This document shows, in pieces, positions 8,796-15,840 of a DNA stretch of 34,655 nt. The stretch covers positions 1 to 34,655 of the forward strand of contig JANXXO010000021.1 of NCBI GenBank assembly GCA_025350565.1. The letters run 5' to 3'. The stretch's first letter is position 1, and every line of letters begins with the position of its first letter. The position numbers and the translations under genes are program-made. This DNA is from Acidimicrobiaceae bacterium. GTDB taxonomy: Bacteria; Actinomycetota; Acidimicrobiia; Acidimicrobiales; RAAP-2. The notes under the pieces were generated by a model. That model made no database searches and had not been told where the DNA came from. It saw nothing but the letters and a program-made list of their open reading frames with translations.

Positions 8796-8843
8796 CCAGG
8801 CTGCGCATGGTCCGCGGCCGATACTTGAGTTGCACTCCATTCA

Positions 8844-9263
8844 TTAGTCATTGCCCTGTTTAAAGATCTCTTCCGCCGAGTTGACCTGTTCCGCGTAGAT
8901 CGCGGGATTCCACAACTCGATGTGGTCGAGGGAACCAACGATCAGGACCTCGCCACTCAACTGTCCGAACTCTCGGATGGCGCCGGGCAGTGCGAAACGT
9001 CCCTGTTTGTCGAACTCGACGTCGGTGGAGTTCGCCGCCCAATAACGCGCTTGGCGGCGACCACTCGATCCCCCACTGCGACTTTGCTCCAGTCGTTCTT
9101 CGCTTTGTCGGGCGAATTCGCCCGGAGTCCATAGAGCGATACAGCCTTCGGAGTTGGGGCTGAGCGATCCACCACGTTCAAACTCCGGTCGGAACTTAGC
9201 GGGCAGGATCAGTCGACCTTTCGCGTCCAGCGAGTGCTGGTACTGGCCAACGAATCCGAGCAT
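8844..9263 (-). CDS. mraZ: transcriptional regulator MraZ
   Basis: MraZ is the DNA-binding regulator that heads the dcw cluster and controls its own promoter in the species studied. The 139-residue protein has two AbrB-like swapped-hairpin repeats, each with its signature: SLDAKGRLILPAKFR near residue 11 and FDKQGRFALPGAIREF near residue 85. The ATG at 9263 is chosen because GGAGG sits 7 bases upstream and it gives the family-typical start MLGFVGQYQHSLD. The next gene, rsmH, begins 116 bases downstream, unlike the overlaps in the rest of the cluster. Confidence 0.95.
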   Translation of the reverse strand: MLGFVGQYQHSLDAKGRLILPAKFRPEFERGGSLSPNSEGCIALWTPGEFARQSEERLEQSRSGGSSGRRQARYWAANSTDVEFDKQGRFALPGAIREFGQLSGEVLIVGSLDHIELWNPAIYAEQVNSAEEIFKQGND

Positions 9264-9410
9264 TGAAGTTCCTCCCACGGGTTCACCACTTCCCCCCATT
9301 TCGTGACACATTACACCACCTTTCCCCACATCGTCGCAAATCTGTACAATTTCGGGCCAACTGTGGACGTGATTCGGCGCGCGAGGTGAAGGGGCTGATG
9401 AAGGTCGGTG
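9264..9410 (-). promoter_or_regulatory. dcw leader with candidate MraZ boxes
   Basis: This 147-base gap precedes mraZ and should hold the dcw promoter. On the minus strand there are three TGGGR pentamers: 9328-9324 (TGGGG), 9298-9294 (TGGGG) and 9277-9273 (TGGGA). TGGGN direct repeats are the known MraZ recognition element in E. coli and mollicutes, though there they are about 10 bases apart, while here they are 30 and 21 apart. The last overlaps the ribosome-binding GGAGG. TACAGAT further upstream is a possible -10, but no good -35 was found. The leader's role is inferred mainly from position. Confidence 0.45.
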
Positions 9411-10073
9411 TTAGGCGTCGAGCGGGAGTGAACGGGACTGCCACGGCCCGCTTACTGACCCGAGCCGGTCTAGGAGCCGCGACCGGTTCAGCCCTCGAAC
9501 ACGTGGGCTGACGTAGGTGTCGAGTGCGGCCGCGAGGCCGTCGGGCACCTGGGCGAGGAAGGCCAGTGCCGCGCTGGGTGGTTCCATGGGCATCACCGTG
9601 GAGACGAAGATACCTTCGCGTACCCGCCACTGCGTGACGCCGACTGTCTTACGGCCCTCAATGAAGACCTCACCCGGTCCCCGACCGGCAAAGCAGACAA
9701 CGCGGTGTGCTGGATCGCCCTCGAGTGAACCTTCGTGCACCGAGACCGGGCCGTCGATGACGTCGCTCAAACTGTCGCGCCACCAACCACCAGCGCGCCG
9801 CGAACTCGTGTGGAGGTCACTCGACCAGCGATCATCGCTCGAAGGGATCCACCAATCAATCCAGAGGTCACCGGGTTGCAACACAACGAGTCCCCCTCCG
9901 CCGCGGCGTCGTCGAACGGTGACGTTTTCGAGCGCGGTGGGGTCCAACACGTCGAGGGTCTGACTGCTGCCCAGTACCAAGGTCGTACGAGCCAGACGCA
10001 ACGCAAACATGGTCGGCTCGAGCGACTGGCGGATGTGGTCGTAGTCGTAGAGTTCGTCGACGTCGCGGCTCAC
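9411..10073 (-). CDS. lipoate-protein ligase A family protein
   Basis: This belongs to the biotin/lipoate A/B protein ligase fold, in the form common in actinobacteria. The 220-residue protein has the RRxxGGGG loop (VTVRRRRGGGGLVVLQPGDLW) that binds the adenylate. The later stretch CFAGRGPGEVFIEGRKTVGVTQWR includes the conserved lysine of the GRKxxGxxQ motif expected at the active site. The substrate may be lipoate, octanoate or another acyl group and cannot be read from sequence. The GTG at 10073 overlaps the stop of the HNH gene (GTGA), so it is preferred over an ATG at 10130 that lies inside that gene. It is the last gene of a five-gene coupled chain. Confidence 0.78.
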   Translation of the reverse strand: MSRDVDELYDYDHIRQSLEPTMFALRLARTTLVLGSSQTLDVLDPTALENVTVRRRRGGGGLVVLQPGDLWIDWWIPSSDDRWSSDLHTSSRRAGGWWRDSLSDVIDGPVSVHEGSLEGDPAHRVVCFAGRGPGEVFIEGRKTVGVTQWRVREGIFVSTVMPMEPPSAALAFLAQVPDGLAAALDTYVSPRVRGLNRSRLLDRLGSVSGPWQSRSLPLDA

Positions 10074-10576
10074 GAGGCTCGCGGGAGATACGGCGCCCAG
10101 AGCGGGTCGGGATCGGGAAGGTGGCGCCATCGCCACCACGGACCATCGGGTACGCGAGGTTCGAAGTGCATCCGCCACCCAATCTCTTCGATGAGACGGT
10201 CTCCCTTTTGCATGTTGTGATGGCGACAGGCGGCGACCACGTTGGTCCATTCGTGTCGACCGCCGCGACTGCGCGGTACCACGTGATCAATCGTGTCGGC
10301 GTGCTCGAGGCAGTACGCGCAACGGTAACTGTCGCGCAACAGGAGTGATCGCCGCGTGAGGGGCGGGGTGCGAACCTTGGACGGAAGCTTCACCATGTCG
10401 TGGAGTCGAACGATCGCCGGTATCTCGACGATGACCGTGGCGGAGCGACAGAGGTTCGGGTGTTCGGGTGTCACGATGGGCTCGGCCCGTCCGGCGAGCA
10501 TTAGGATGACGGCCCTCCGCTCACTCACCAGTTGGAGCGGCTCGAAGGTCGCGTTGAGCAGCAACACTCGGCCCAT
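10070..10576 (-). CDS. HNH endonuclease-family protein
   Basis: The 168-residue protein begins MGRVLLLNATFEPLQLVSERRAV, the start usual for a widespread chromosomal HNH family. The nuclease core reads CAYCLEHADTIDHVVPRSRGGRHEWTNVVAACRHHN, with a CxxC zinc pair half, the catalytic-type DHV and the Asn/His of the motif. This type is found in ordinary chromosomal positions and is not by itself a sign of a mobile or defence element; its substrate is unknown. The ATG shares a base with the stop of the preceding small gene (TGATG), and the stop overlaps the lipoate-ligase-like start. Confidence 0.85.
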   Translation of the reverse strand: MGRVLLLNATFEPLQLVSERRAVILMLAGRAEPIVTPEHPNLCRSATVIVEIPAIVRLHDMVKLPSKVRTPPLTRRSLLLRDSYRCAYCLEHADTIDHVVPRSRGGRHEWTNVVAACRHHNMQKGDRLIEEIGWRMHFEPRVPDGPWWRWRHLPDPDPLWAPYLPRAS

Positions 10577-10827
10577 CAACGGCGCGCCGATGGCTGACGA
10601 AGAGCCCAGTTCGCCGCCTCGACCAGGTCGTGGGGCCTCGGTATCGCGCTCGAACCGTTCGCCGTCACCATTCGAAAGTGCCAATACTTGGCATCGGGCA
10701 GCGGCAGGAAGGGTCGCTGGCTCCACCATCCGGTACGGCGCATCCGCCATCCCACCCGCGCCAAGGTCAGTGCCCGCGAGGGATGACGCATGACGTGCCA
10801 CGCGAGTTCGCGCGACCACCCGTTCAC
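10576..10827 (-). CDS. small conserved W/R-rich protein, unknown function
   Basis: The 83-residue basic, tryptophan-rich protein contains WSRELAWHVMRHPSRA, then WRMRRTGWWSQRPFLPLPD and YWHFRMVTANG. This pattern recalls an uncharacterised family of small actinobacterial proteins; that is recognition from memory, not a search result. No membrane segment or catalytic motif is evident. The GTG start overlaps the ROK stop (GTGA) and the stop shares a base with the HNH ATG (TGATG). This two-sided coupling supports a real gene despite its size. It may act with the HNH protein or the ROK protein, but nothing in the sequence says how. Confidence 0.75.
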   Translation of the reverse strand: MNGWSRELAWHVMRHPSRALTLARVGWRMRRTGWWSQRPFLPLPDAKYWHFRMVTANGSSAIPRPHDLVEAANWALRQPSARR

Positions 10828-11699
10828 GTCGAGCCCCGCCACGCCACCAGGGCGGCGCCGAGGAGCGGTCCGTCGAGGCCGAGTCCCGACGGATGAATCT
10901 CTAACTTTTCGGAGTAGTGCAGCATCGCCATTGCGCGCGCCGACTTGGTGGCGACTTCGAAGAACGCGTCGCCAAAGCCGAGCGCCACCGAGCCCGCAAT
11001 GTAGCAATGATTGAAATCGAGCACCGACGCGAGCGTGCCCACGCCACGACCGACGAGCTCGGCCGTTCGCTGACGGGTTGCTTGATCGGCTTCACTGGCC
11101 GCGCGACCGGTGCGCGCTTCGATGGCTCGTCCAGAGGCTTCAGCTTCCAAACAGCCGTAGGCCCCGCATGAGCACAGGGCGCCGTCGGTGACGACGTTGA
11201 GATGACCAACGTGTCCGGCGTTCCCGGAGTCACCACTCAAGAGTTGACCGTCGATAACCAGTCCGCCGCCTACCCCGGTGGACACGACCATTGAAAGGTA
11301 CGAGCGTTCGCCCACGGCGGCGCCGAACGTGCCTTCGGCCAACGCGAGGGCTCGCGCATCGCCTTCGACGAAGGTCTCGACGCATAACGCGTCGCGCAGC
11401 GAGGAGCGAAGAGGAAAGTCTCGCCACGCGGGAATGTTGAGTGGCGACACTTCCTCGCCCTCACGCGACATCGGTCCGGCGCACCCTACGCCGAGAAGGG
11501 TGACCGACGCGTCGCGCATAACGCGCCGACATAAAGCGACGACGGCCCCAATTAAATCATCGTGGTACTCGGCGACGAGTATTCGCTCTCGCTCGATCAC
11601 CGAACCGTCCCGTTGCACCAGGGCGGCGTCGACCTTGGTCGCCCCGATGTCGAGTGCCAAACACGGGGGCGCGTTGTGCGCGACCCCGAGGGCGGTCAT
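10824..11699 (-). CDS. ROK-family sugar kinase (glucokinase-like)
   Basis: ROK proteins include ATP-dependent glucose, N-acetylmannosamine and related kinases, as well as repressors. The 291 residues start with the phosphate loop CLALDIGATKVDAALV and have no N-terminal helix-turn-helix, so a kinase is favoured over a repressor. STGVGGGLVIDGQLLSGDSGNAGHVGHLNV includes the sugar-contacting residues and the zinc-ligand histidine. CSCGAYGCLEAEASG is the ROK zinc motif. The specific sugar is unknown. The ATG at 11699 overlaps the DUF3040 stop as ATGA. Confidence 0.87.
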   Translation of the reverse strand: MTALGVAHNAPPCLALDIGATKVDAALVQRDGSVIERERILVAEYHDDLIGAVVALCRRVMRDASVTLLGVGCAGPMSREGEEVSPLNIPAWRDFPLRSSLRDALCVETFVEGDARALALAEGTFGAAVGERSYLSMVVSTGVGGGLVIDGQLLSGDSGNAGHVGHLNVVTDGALCSCGAYGCLEAEASGRAIEARTGRAASEADQATRQRTAELVGRGVGTLASVLDFNHCYIAGSVALGFGDAFFEVATKSARAMAMLHYSEKLEIHPSGLGLDGPLLGAALVAWRGST

Positions 11700-12082
11700 T
11701 CTCGAGTGCGGCGTTGACGCGACAACCAGTCGCGAAGCGAACTGGTACGGGGACCATAGTTCGCGCGGGAATCGTCACCTTGGCTAGGACGTGTGATGTC
11801 CCGCCACGATGCACGCCCCATGAGTCGAGCGTTGCGCTCGATGACGACGGCAGAAATGAACATAAGGGCCACGCCCACGAGTCCCAGTGGGACCGAACTC
11901 GAAAAGCAGAGGATCAAGATCACGAGCCCGGCCACGAAGCCGGCAATACCCCAACGAACACGCCGTCCTCCGTGGGAATACACGTTCGTTTCGCGAACGT
12001 TTTTCGCGAAACGGGGGTCCTGCTTCGAAAGCGAATCCTCAAGTTCTGCGAGGATGCGCTGCTCACGTTCTGATAGTGGCAT
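11696..12082 (-). CDS. DUF3040 membrane protein
   Basis: The 128-residue protein begins MPLSEREQRILAELEDSLSKQDPRFA, the hallmark N-terminus of DUF3040, a family of small actinobacterial membrane proteins of unknown function. Two hydrophobic segments follow (about 45-60 and 65-83), then a basic C-terminal tail. AGGGAG lies about 6 bases before the ATG. It is the first gene of the coupled chain reading through ROK, the small protein, HNH and the lipoate-ligase-like gene. Its promoter must lie in the 12083-12200 gap shared with the divergent phosphatase gene. Confidence 0.88.
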   Translation of the reverse strand: MPLSEREQRILAELEDSLSKQDPRFAKNVRETNVYSHGGRRVRWGIAGFVAGLVILILCFSSSVPLGLVGVALMFISAVVIERNARLMGRASWRDITRPSQGDDSRANYGPRTSSLRDWLSRQRRTRE

Positions 12083-12170
12083 CGCATCTCCCTTCGATTA
12101 ATCCTTGACCCATAGTACCTATTCCCCCCGAGAGTTCGCACGTCACTTTTCGTAGGAAAGAGGTAATAAA

Positions 12171-12224
12171 ATGCGCCACGTCGAAGGAGAACCATCGCCG
12201 ACCAGCCCGTTCGAGTGGCCGTGA
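12171..12224 (+). other. short leader ORF ahead of the phosphatase gene
   Basis: AAAGAGG followed 7 bases later by ATG at 12171 opens a 17-codon frame (MRHVEGEPSPTSPFEWP) ending in TGA at 12222-12224. That stop overlaps a GTG (12221) which is in frame with the phosphatase. It has the best translation-start signal in the region but is out of frame with the conserved protein. It could be a coupled leader peptide, or the true N-terminus separated from the rest by a single-base error in the sequence. The rest of the 12083-12214 gap holds no gene that I can see. Confidence 0.4.
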
Positions 12225-12697
12225 TCTGCACGGGCAACATCTGTCGCTCCCCCATGGCCGAAGTCGTACTCACCCGGTTGGTGTCCGAGGACCCGACGCT
12301 TCGAGGTCGTGTCGTCGTCACCAGTGCCGGTACCGCGAGGTGGCACGTGGGGAGCGAAATGGACCAGCGAGCCCGCGAGGCCCTGGACCGTGCCGGCTTC
12401 ACCAAGCCCGGCACGCCAGCGGCCTACGCCGACCGCCACTACTTGGACGGCCAGGACGTCGTGATCGCCATGACCCGTGAACACGTGCACGATGTCCAAC
12501 AGCGACTGACCAACGGCGGCACCGAGGTCATCTTGCTACGCAATCTCCTGGATCCGGGACAGAACCTCGATGTGGCCGACCCCTACTACGGCGACGCCCG
12601 GGAGTTCGACGAATGCCTAGAACTACTCAGGCGAGGGGGTCAGTGTTTGACATCGGTACTTCGTTTGCGACTGGATGCAGGCTCGTTCGAAGTTTGA
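12215..12697 (+). CDS. low-molecular-weight protein-tyrosine phosphatase
   Basis: The P-loop CTGNICRS gives the Cys(x)5Arg-Ser motif that forms the phosphocysteine intermediate, and DPYYG supplies the general-acid aspartate, as in bacterial Wzb/PtpA enzymes. From GTG 12215 the product is 160 residues. This start leaves only MAVI before the catalytic Cys, shorter than the usual first strand. The in-frame sequence upstream (QPVRVAVIC) looks like that strand, but it contains no ATG, GTG or TTG. AAGGAG precedes only an ATC codon at 12194. The last 70 bases overlap the convergent exporter gene. ArsC arsenate reductase shares the fold, but the DPYYG motif supports a phosphatase. Confidence 0.85.
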   Translation: MAVICTGNICRSPMAEVVLTRLVSEDPTLRGRVVVTSAGTARWHVGSEMDQRAREALDRAGFTKPGTPAAYADRHYLDGQDVVIAMTREHVHDVQQRLTNGGTEVILLRNLLDPGQNLDVADPYYGDAREFDECLELLRRGGQCLTSVLRLRLDAGSFEV

Positions 12698-14183
12698 CCT
12701 CGGGCAAGGTCAGGGAGAGGATGAGCGCGAGCACGCCAATGGGCACGGCGTAGCGGTAGATCGCGTCAATGGAACCGGTAATCGCGTGCAAGATGACCGA
12801 GAGTTCGTTCGCCGGCAAGAGGCGCAAATTCTTCGGCGTCCAGAGCCGGGGTGGCAACAGTGCGTGCACGGAGGGATTGGCCCGGAGCCCGGCGACCAGA
12901 TGGCGTGGTAGTTCGTTGACGTAGAAGGCGCCGAAGACCGCCGTGCCGAACGATCCGCCAATCGATCGAAAGAAGTTCGCCCCCGCCGTCGCGGCGCCGA
13001 GGTCCTCGTGTTGTACGGCGTTTTGCACCGCGGTGATGAGGACCTGCATCACCAACCCGAGACCGGTCCCAAGGATGAGCATGTAGATGGCCATGGTGAG
13101 TTCCGACGTGGCCACGCCGATGGTGCCCAAGAGTCCGATGCCGATGGTCATCACGGCCGTGCCGAGAATCGGGAAGGGTCGGTAGCGCCAACCCTTCGAG
13201 ACGAGTTGACCAGTGACGATGGACGCCGCGAACAGTCCGACCATCATCGGCAGGAGTCGCAGACCCGAGTTGGTCGGTGAAGCGCCACGAACGAGTTGGA
13301 AATAGACGGGCAAGTAGGTGAGCGCGCCGAACATAGCGAATCCGACGACGAAGCCGATCGCCGACGCTGACGAGAAGACCCGGTTGGCGAACAGTCGCGG
13401 CGCGAGGATCGGTTCACGAGATCGTCGTTCGATGATCACGAACGCCGCGGCGCCGGCCAGACCAACGAGGAGAAGGGCTACCGATTTCCACGAACTCCAG
13501 GCAAACGACGTGCCCCCGAGCGAGGTGAAGAGGATGAGGGCCGACGCCGAGATGGTCAAGGTGACGATCCCGGCGTAGTCGATGACATGTTGCACGCGAG
13601 CGCCGGCACCGGGCAGCGCGGCCGCAGTGACGATGAGCGCGACGATGCCGAAGGGGACATTGACGAAGAAGATCCAGCGCCACGACCAGTACTCGACGAT
13701 GAAACCGCCGAGTAACGGACCGAGGACCGTCGCCGCGCCGAAGGTCGCGCCGAAGAATCCGGCGTAGCGACCGCGGTCGCGCGGGGGGACGATGTCGGCA
13801 ATGACGGCCTGCGCGCCGACCATCAAGCCCCCACCGCCGAGACCTTGCACCGCGCGGTAAAGAATCAGCTCGATCATGCTGTGAGCGATGCCGCACAACA
13901 TGCTTCCCAGCAAGAAGATAACGATGGCGGCCTGAAAGTAGACCTTGCGGCCATGAAGGTCGCCGAGCTTGCCCCAGAGTGGTGTGCTCACCGTTGACGC
14001 GAGTAGGTAGGCCACGACGACCCAGCTCAAGTGATTCGCTCCGTGTAAATCACCAACGATCGTCGGAAGCGCGGTGGCGACAATGGTGCTGTCAAGGGCG
14101 GCGAGCAACATGCCCAGCATGAGCGCGCCGAAGACGAAGTACAGCTCGCGCTTGGGCATTGGAACGGCGAGTTCAGAGTCCAT
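12627..14183 (-). CDS. DHA2-family MFS drug exporter (EmrB/QacA type)
   Basis: The 518-residue membrane protein appears to have the 14 segments of the DHA2 family of proton-driven multidrug exporters. Segment 1 has the signature LDSTIVATALPTIVGDLHG, loop 2-3 has the MFS motif GKLGDLHGRK, and segment 5 has the antiporter motif region GPLLGGFIVEYWSWRWIFFVNVPFG. Substrates cannot be predicted from this. The ATG at 14183 has GGGAG upstream; an internal Met at residue 9 is an alternative. The gene is divergent from the nitronate monooxygenase gene, and no local regulator gene adjoins it. Confidence 0.92.
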   Translation of the reverse strand: MDSELAVPMPKRELYFVFGALMLGMLLAALDSTIVATALPTIVGDLHGANHLSWVVVAYLLASTVSTPLWGKLGDLHGRKVYFQAAIVIFLLGSMLCGIAHSMIELILYRAVQGLGGGGLMVGAQAVIADIVPPRDRGRYAGFFGATFGAATVLGPLLGGFIVEYWSWRWIFFVNVPFGIVALIVTAAALPGAGARVQHVIDYAGIVTLTISASALILFTSLGGTSFAWSSWKSVALLLVGLAGAAAFVIIERRSREPILAPRLFANRVFSSASAIGFVVGFAMFGALTYLPVYFQLVRGASPTNSGLRLLPMMVGLFAASIVTGQLVSKGWRYRPFPILGTAVMTIGIGLLGTIGVATSELTMAIYMLILGTGLGLVMQVLITAVQNAVQHEDLGAATAGANFFRSIGGSFGTAVFGAFYVNELPRHLVAGLRANPSVHALLPPRLWTPKNLRLLPANELSVILHAITGSIDAIYRYAVPIGVLALILSLTLPEVKLRTSLHPVANEVPMSNTDPLA

Positions 14184-14304
14184 GAAGTGATTGCTCCCGA
14201 AGTGGCAACGGTCGATGAACCACTCGCTGCTGGGGCAACCTTACTGGCCGTCGCCACTCTCCCTTCGTGACGAGGCCGTACACTTCGTAGCCAAAGGGGA
14301 CCTA

Positions 14305-15267
14305 ATGAAGACGCGACTTACGCAACTGCTCCAGGTGGAGCACCCGGTGATGCTGGCGGGCATGGGCGGTGTTGCCTACAGCGCGCTCACCGCCGCCGTC
14401 TCCAACGCCGGTGGCTACGGATGCCTCGGCGCGTCGACGATGTCCAGCGAACGATTGGCCACGGAGATCGCCGCGACGCGTGCCCTCACCGCGTTGCCTT
14501 TCGGCGTCGACCTGCTCACGGCATTTCCCGAGACTTTGCAACACAACGTCGAGCTGCTCATCGAAGGCGGGGCCAGCACCTTCGTGGCCGGACTGGGCGT
14601 GCCCAGTCACGTCGTTGAACTCTGTCACCTTCACGGAGTGCTGGTCATTTCTATGTGCGGCAAGGTGGAACACGCCAAGCGCGCCCTCGATGCCGGGTGC
14701 GACATCGTCGTGGCCCAGGGCACCGAGGCGGGCGGGCACACGGGCCCCGTCGCCACCTTGCCACTGGTTCCGCTCATCGTCGACGCTATGAACGGCGCGA
14801 TTCCCGTGGTGGCGGCGGGCGGCATCTTTGACGGTCGCGGACTGGCCGCGGCGCTCGCGTTGGGTGCGGACGGTGTATGGATCGGCACCCGATTCATCGC
14901 CACCCCCGAAGCGCGCGCACTCCAGGGTTACCGCGAAACGATTCTCGAGGCGAAGGAGGATGGCACCGTCGTGTCGCGCGCCTTCAGCGGCAAGACCATG
15001 CGGGTGCTGCGCAATGACACCACCGACCGTTACGAAGCAGACCCATCACTGTTGAAAAAGTTTCCCGAACAACTCGGCGTTGCCTTCAGCGACGGCACCT
15101 TTCACTTGGGCGGCGATGAGATGACACCGGGCGTTGATCCGCGCCGAGAGGGTTATCCCGCCGGTCAGGCCGTGGGCGCGATTGACGCGGTGATCCCGGC
15201 CGGTGACATCGTGCGCTCCATGGTCGATCAGGCCGAACGGATTCTTGCGGCACTCAGTTCGATGTAG
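14305..15267 (+). CDS. nitronate monooxygenase family flavoprotein
   Basis: This is a TIM-barrel FMN enzyme of the 2-nitropropane dioxygenase family, which oxidises alkyl nitronates such as propionate-3-nitronate. The 320-residue protein has VMLAGMGGVAYSALTAAVSNAGGYGCLG at the N-terminus, the signature AQGTEAGGHTG that carries the catalytic-type histidine and FMN phosphate contacts, and PVVAAGGIFDGRGLAAALALGADGVWIGTRF for phosphate binding. The FabK enoyl-ACP reductase belongs to the same superfamily and is a weaker alternative. GGGGA precedes the ATG at 14305 at normal spacing. The 121-base gap to the divergent exporter presumably holds both promoters. Confidence 0.87.
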   Translation: MKTRLTQLLQVEHPVMLAGMGGVAYSALTAAVSNAGGYGCLGASTMSSERLATEIAATRALTALPFGVDLLTAFPETLQHNVELLIEGGASTFVAGLGVPSHVVELCHLHGVLVISMCGKVEHAKRALDAGCDIVVAQGTEAGGHTGPVATLPLVPLIVDAMNGAIPVVAAGGIFDGRGLAAALALGADGVWIGTRFIATPEARALQGYRETILEAKEDGTVVSRAFSGKTMRVLRNDTTDRYEADPSLLKKFPEQLGVAFSDGTFHLGGDEMTPGVDPRREGYPAGQAVGAIDAVIPAGDIVRSMVDQAERILAALSSM

Positions 15268-15311
15268 TTCGTGGCGCGCTCGTCAAGGAGGCGCGGACAT
15301 ATTGTTTGACC

Positions 15312-15761
15312 ATGGTTGAACCCACCGGGCACGTTGACGACATCGTCTCAGCGGTACGTGGCGCCGCCAAGCGAGTCACGGTCGCCAAGCGGACCGTCGC
15401 CGACGTGCTGGTCGGCGCCACCGGACATCTCACGGCCGATGAGATCACCCAAGAAGTACAAAAACGCCAACCCGAGGTCAGCCCTTCAACGGTGTACCGA
15501 ATCTTGGAAGAGTTCGAAGCTCTCCAGTTGGTCGTGCACGCGCATCTCGACCAACACGCCGCGGTCTATCACCTCGCGGGGGCCGTGCACGGCCACCTCA
15601 CGTGCGAAATGTGCGGCGACACCATCGAGATTCCCGCTGCCCATTTCGACGCGCTGAGCAAAGACCTGCAAAAGACGTTTGGCTTCCTCTTGGATCGACA
15701 CCACGTTGCGGTGACGGGAACCTGCCACGACTGCCAACGACGTCGCCGATCCGCTCCTTAA
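15312..15761 (+). CDS. Fur-family transcriptional regulator
   Basis: Ferric-uptake-regulator family proteins are dimeric metal-sensing repressors. The 149-residue protein has the winged helix (HLTADEITQEVQ, then STVYRILEEFEALQLV) and a C-terminal metal-binding domain with HGHLTCEMCGDTIEIP and CHDC, giving the two CxxC pairs of the structural zinc site. Whether it senses iron, zinc, manganese or peroxide is unclear. The start is uncertain: AAGGAGG at 15285-15291 is 20 bases from this ATG and 14 from an in-frame TTG at 15306. The gene follows the nitronate monooxygenase and precedes the ABC exporter on the same strand. Confidence 0.9.
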   Translation: MVEPTGHVDDIVSAVRGAAKRVTVAKRTVADVLVGATGHLTADEITQEVQKRQPEVSPSTVYRILEEFEALQLVVHAHLDQHAAVYHLAGAVHGHLTCEMCGDTIEIPAAHFDALSKDLQKTFGFLLDRHHVAVTGTCHDCQRRRRSAP

Positions 15762-15840
15762 CTGATCGAGGATTTAACCGCTTCTTATCGTGGCCGCGGG
15801 ACCCTCCGACGCGGTTCACTAAAGTCGACTTCGACATCCC

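Noticed and set aside
9264-9329. Upstream in-frame GTG at 9329 as the mraZ start
   Set aside because: It would add 22 residues with no MraZ match and cover the candidate operator. ATG 9263 has GGAGG at ideal spacing and the family N-terminus.
10074-10250. Longer N-terminus for the lipoate-ligase-like gene
   Set aside because: The extra residues lie inside the HNH gene in another frame, while GTG 10073 makes a GTGA overlap consistent with the rest of the chain.
10577-10819. Longer HNH protein starting at 10819
   Set aside because: The extension overlaps the 83-residue gene in another frame. The product from ATG 10576 begins at the conserved MGRVLLLNATFEPL.
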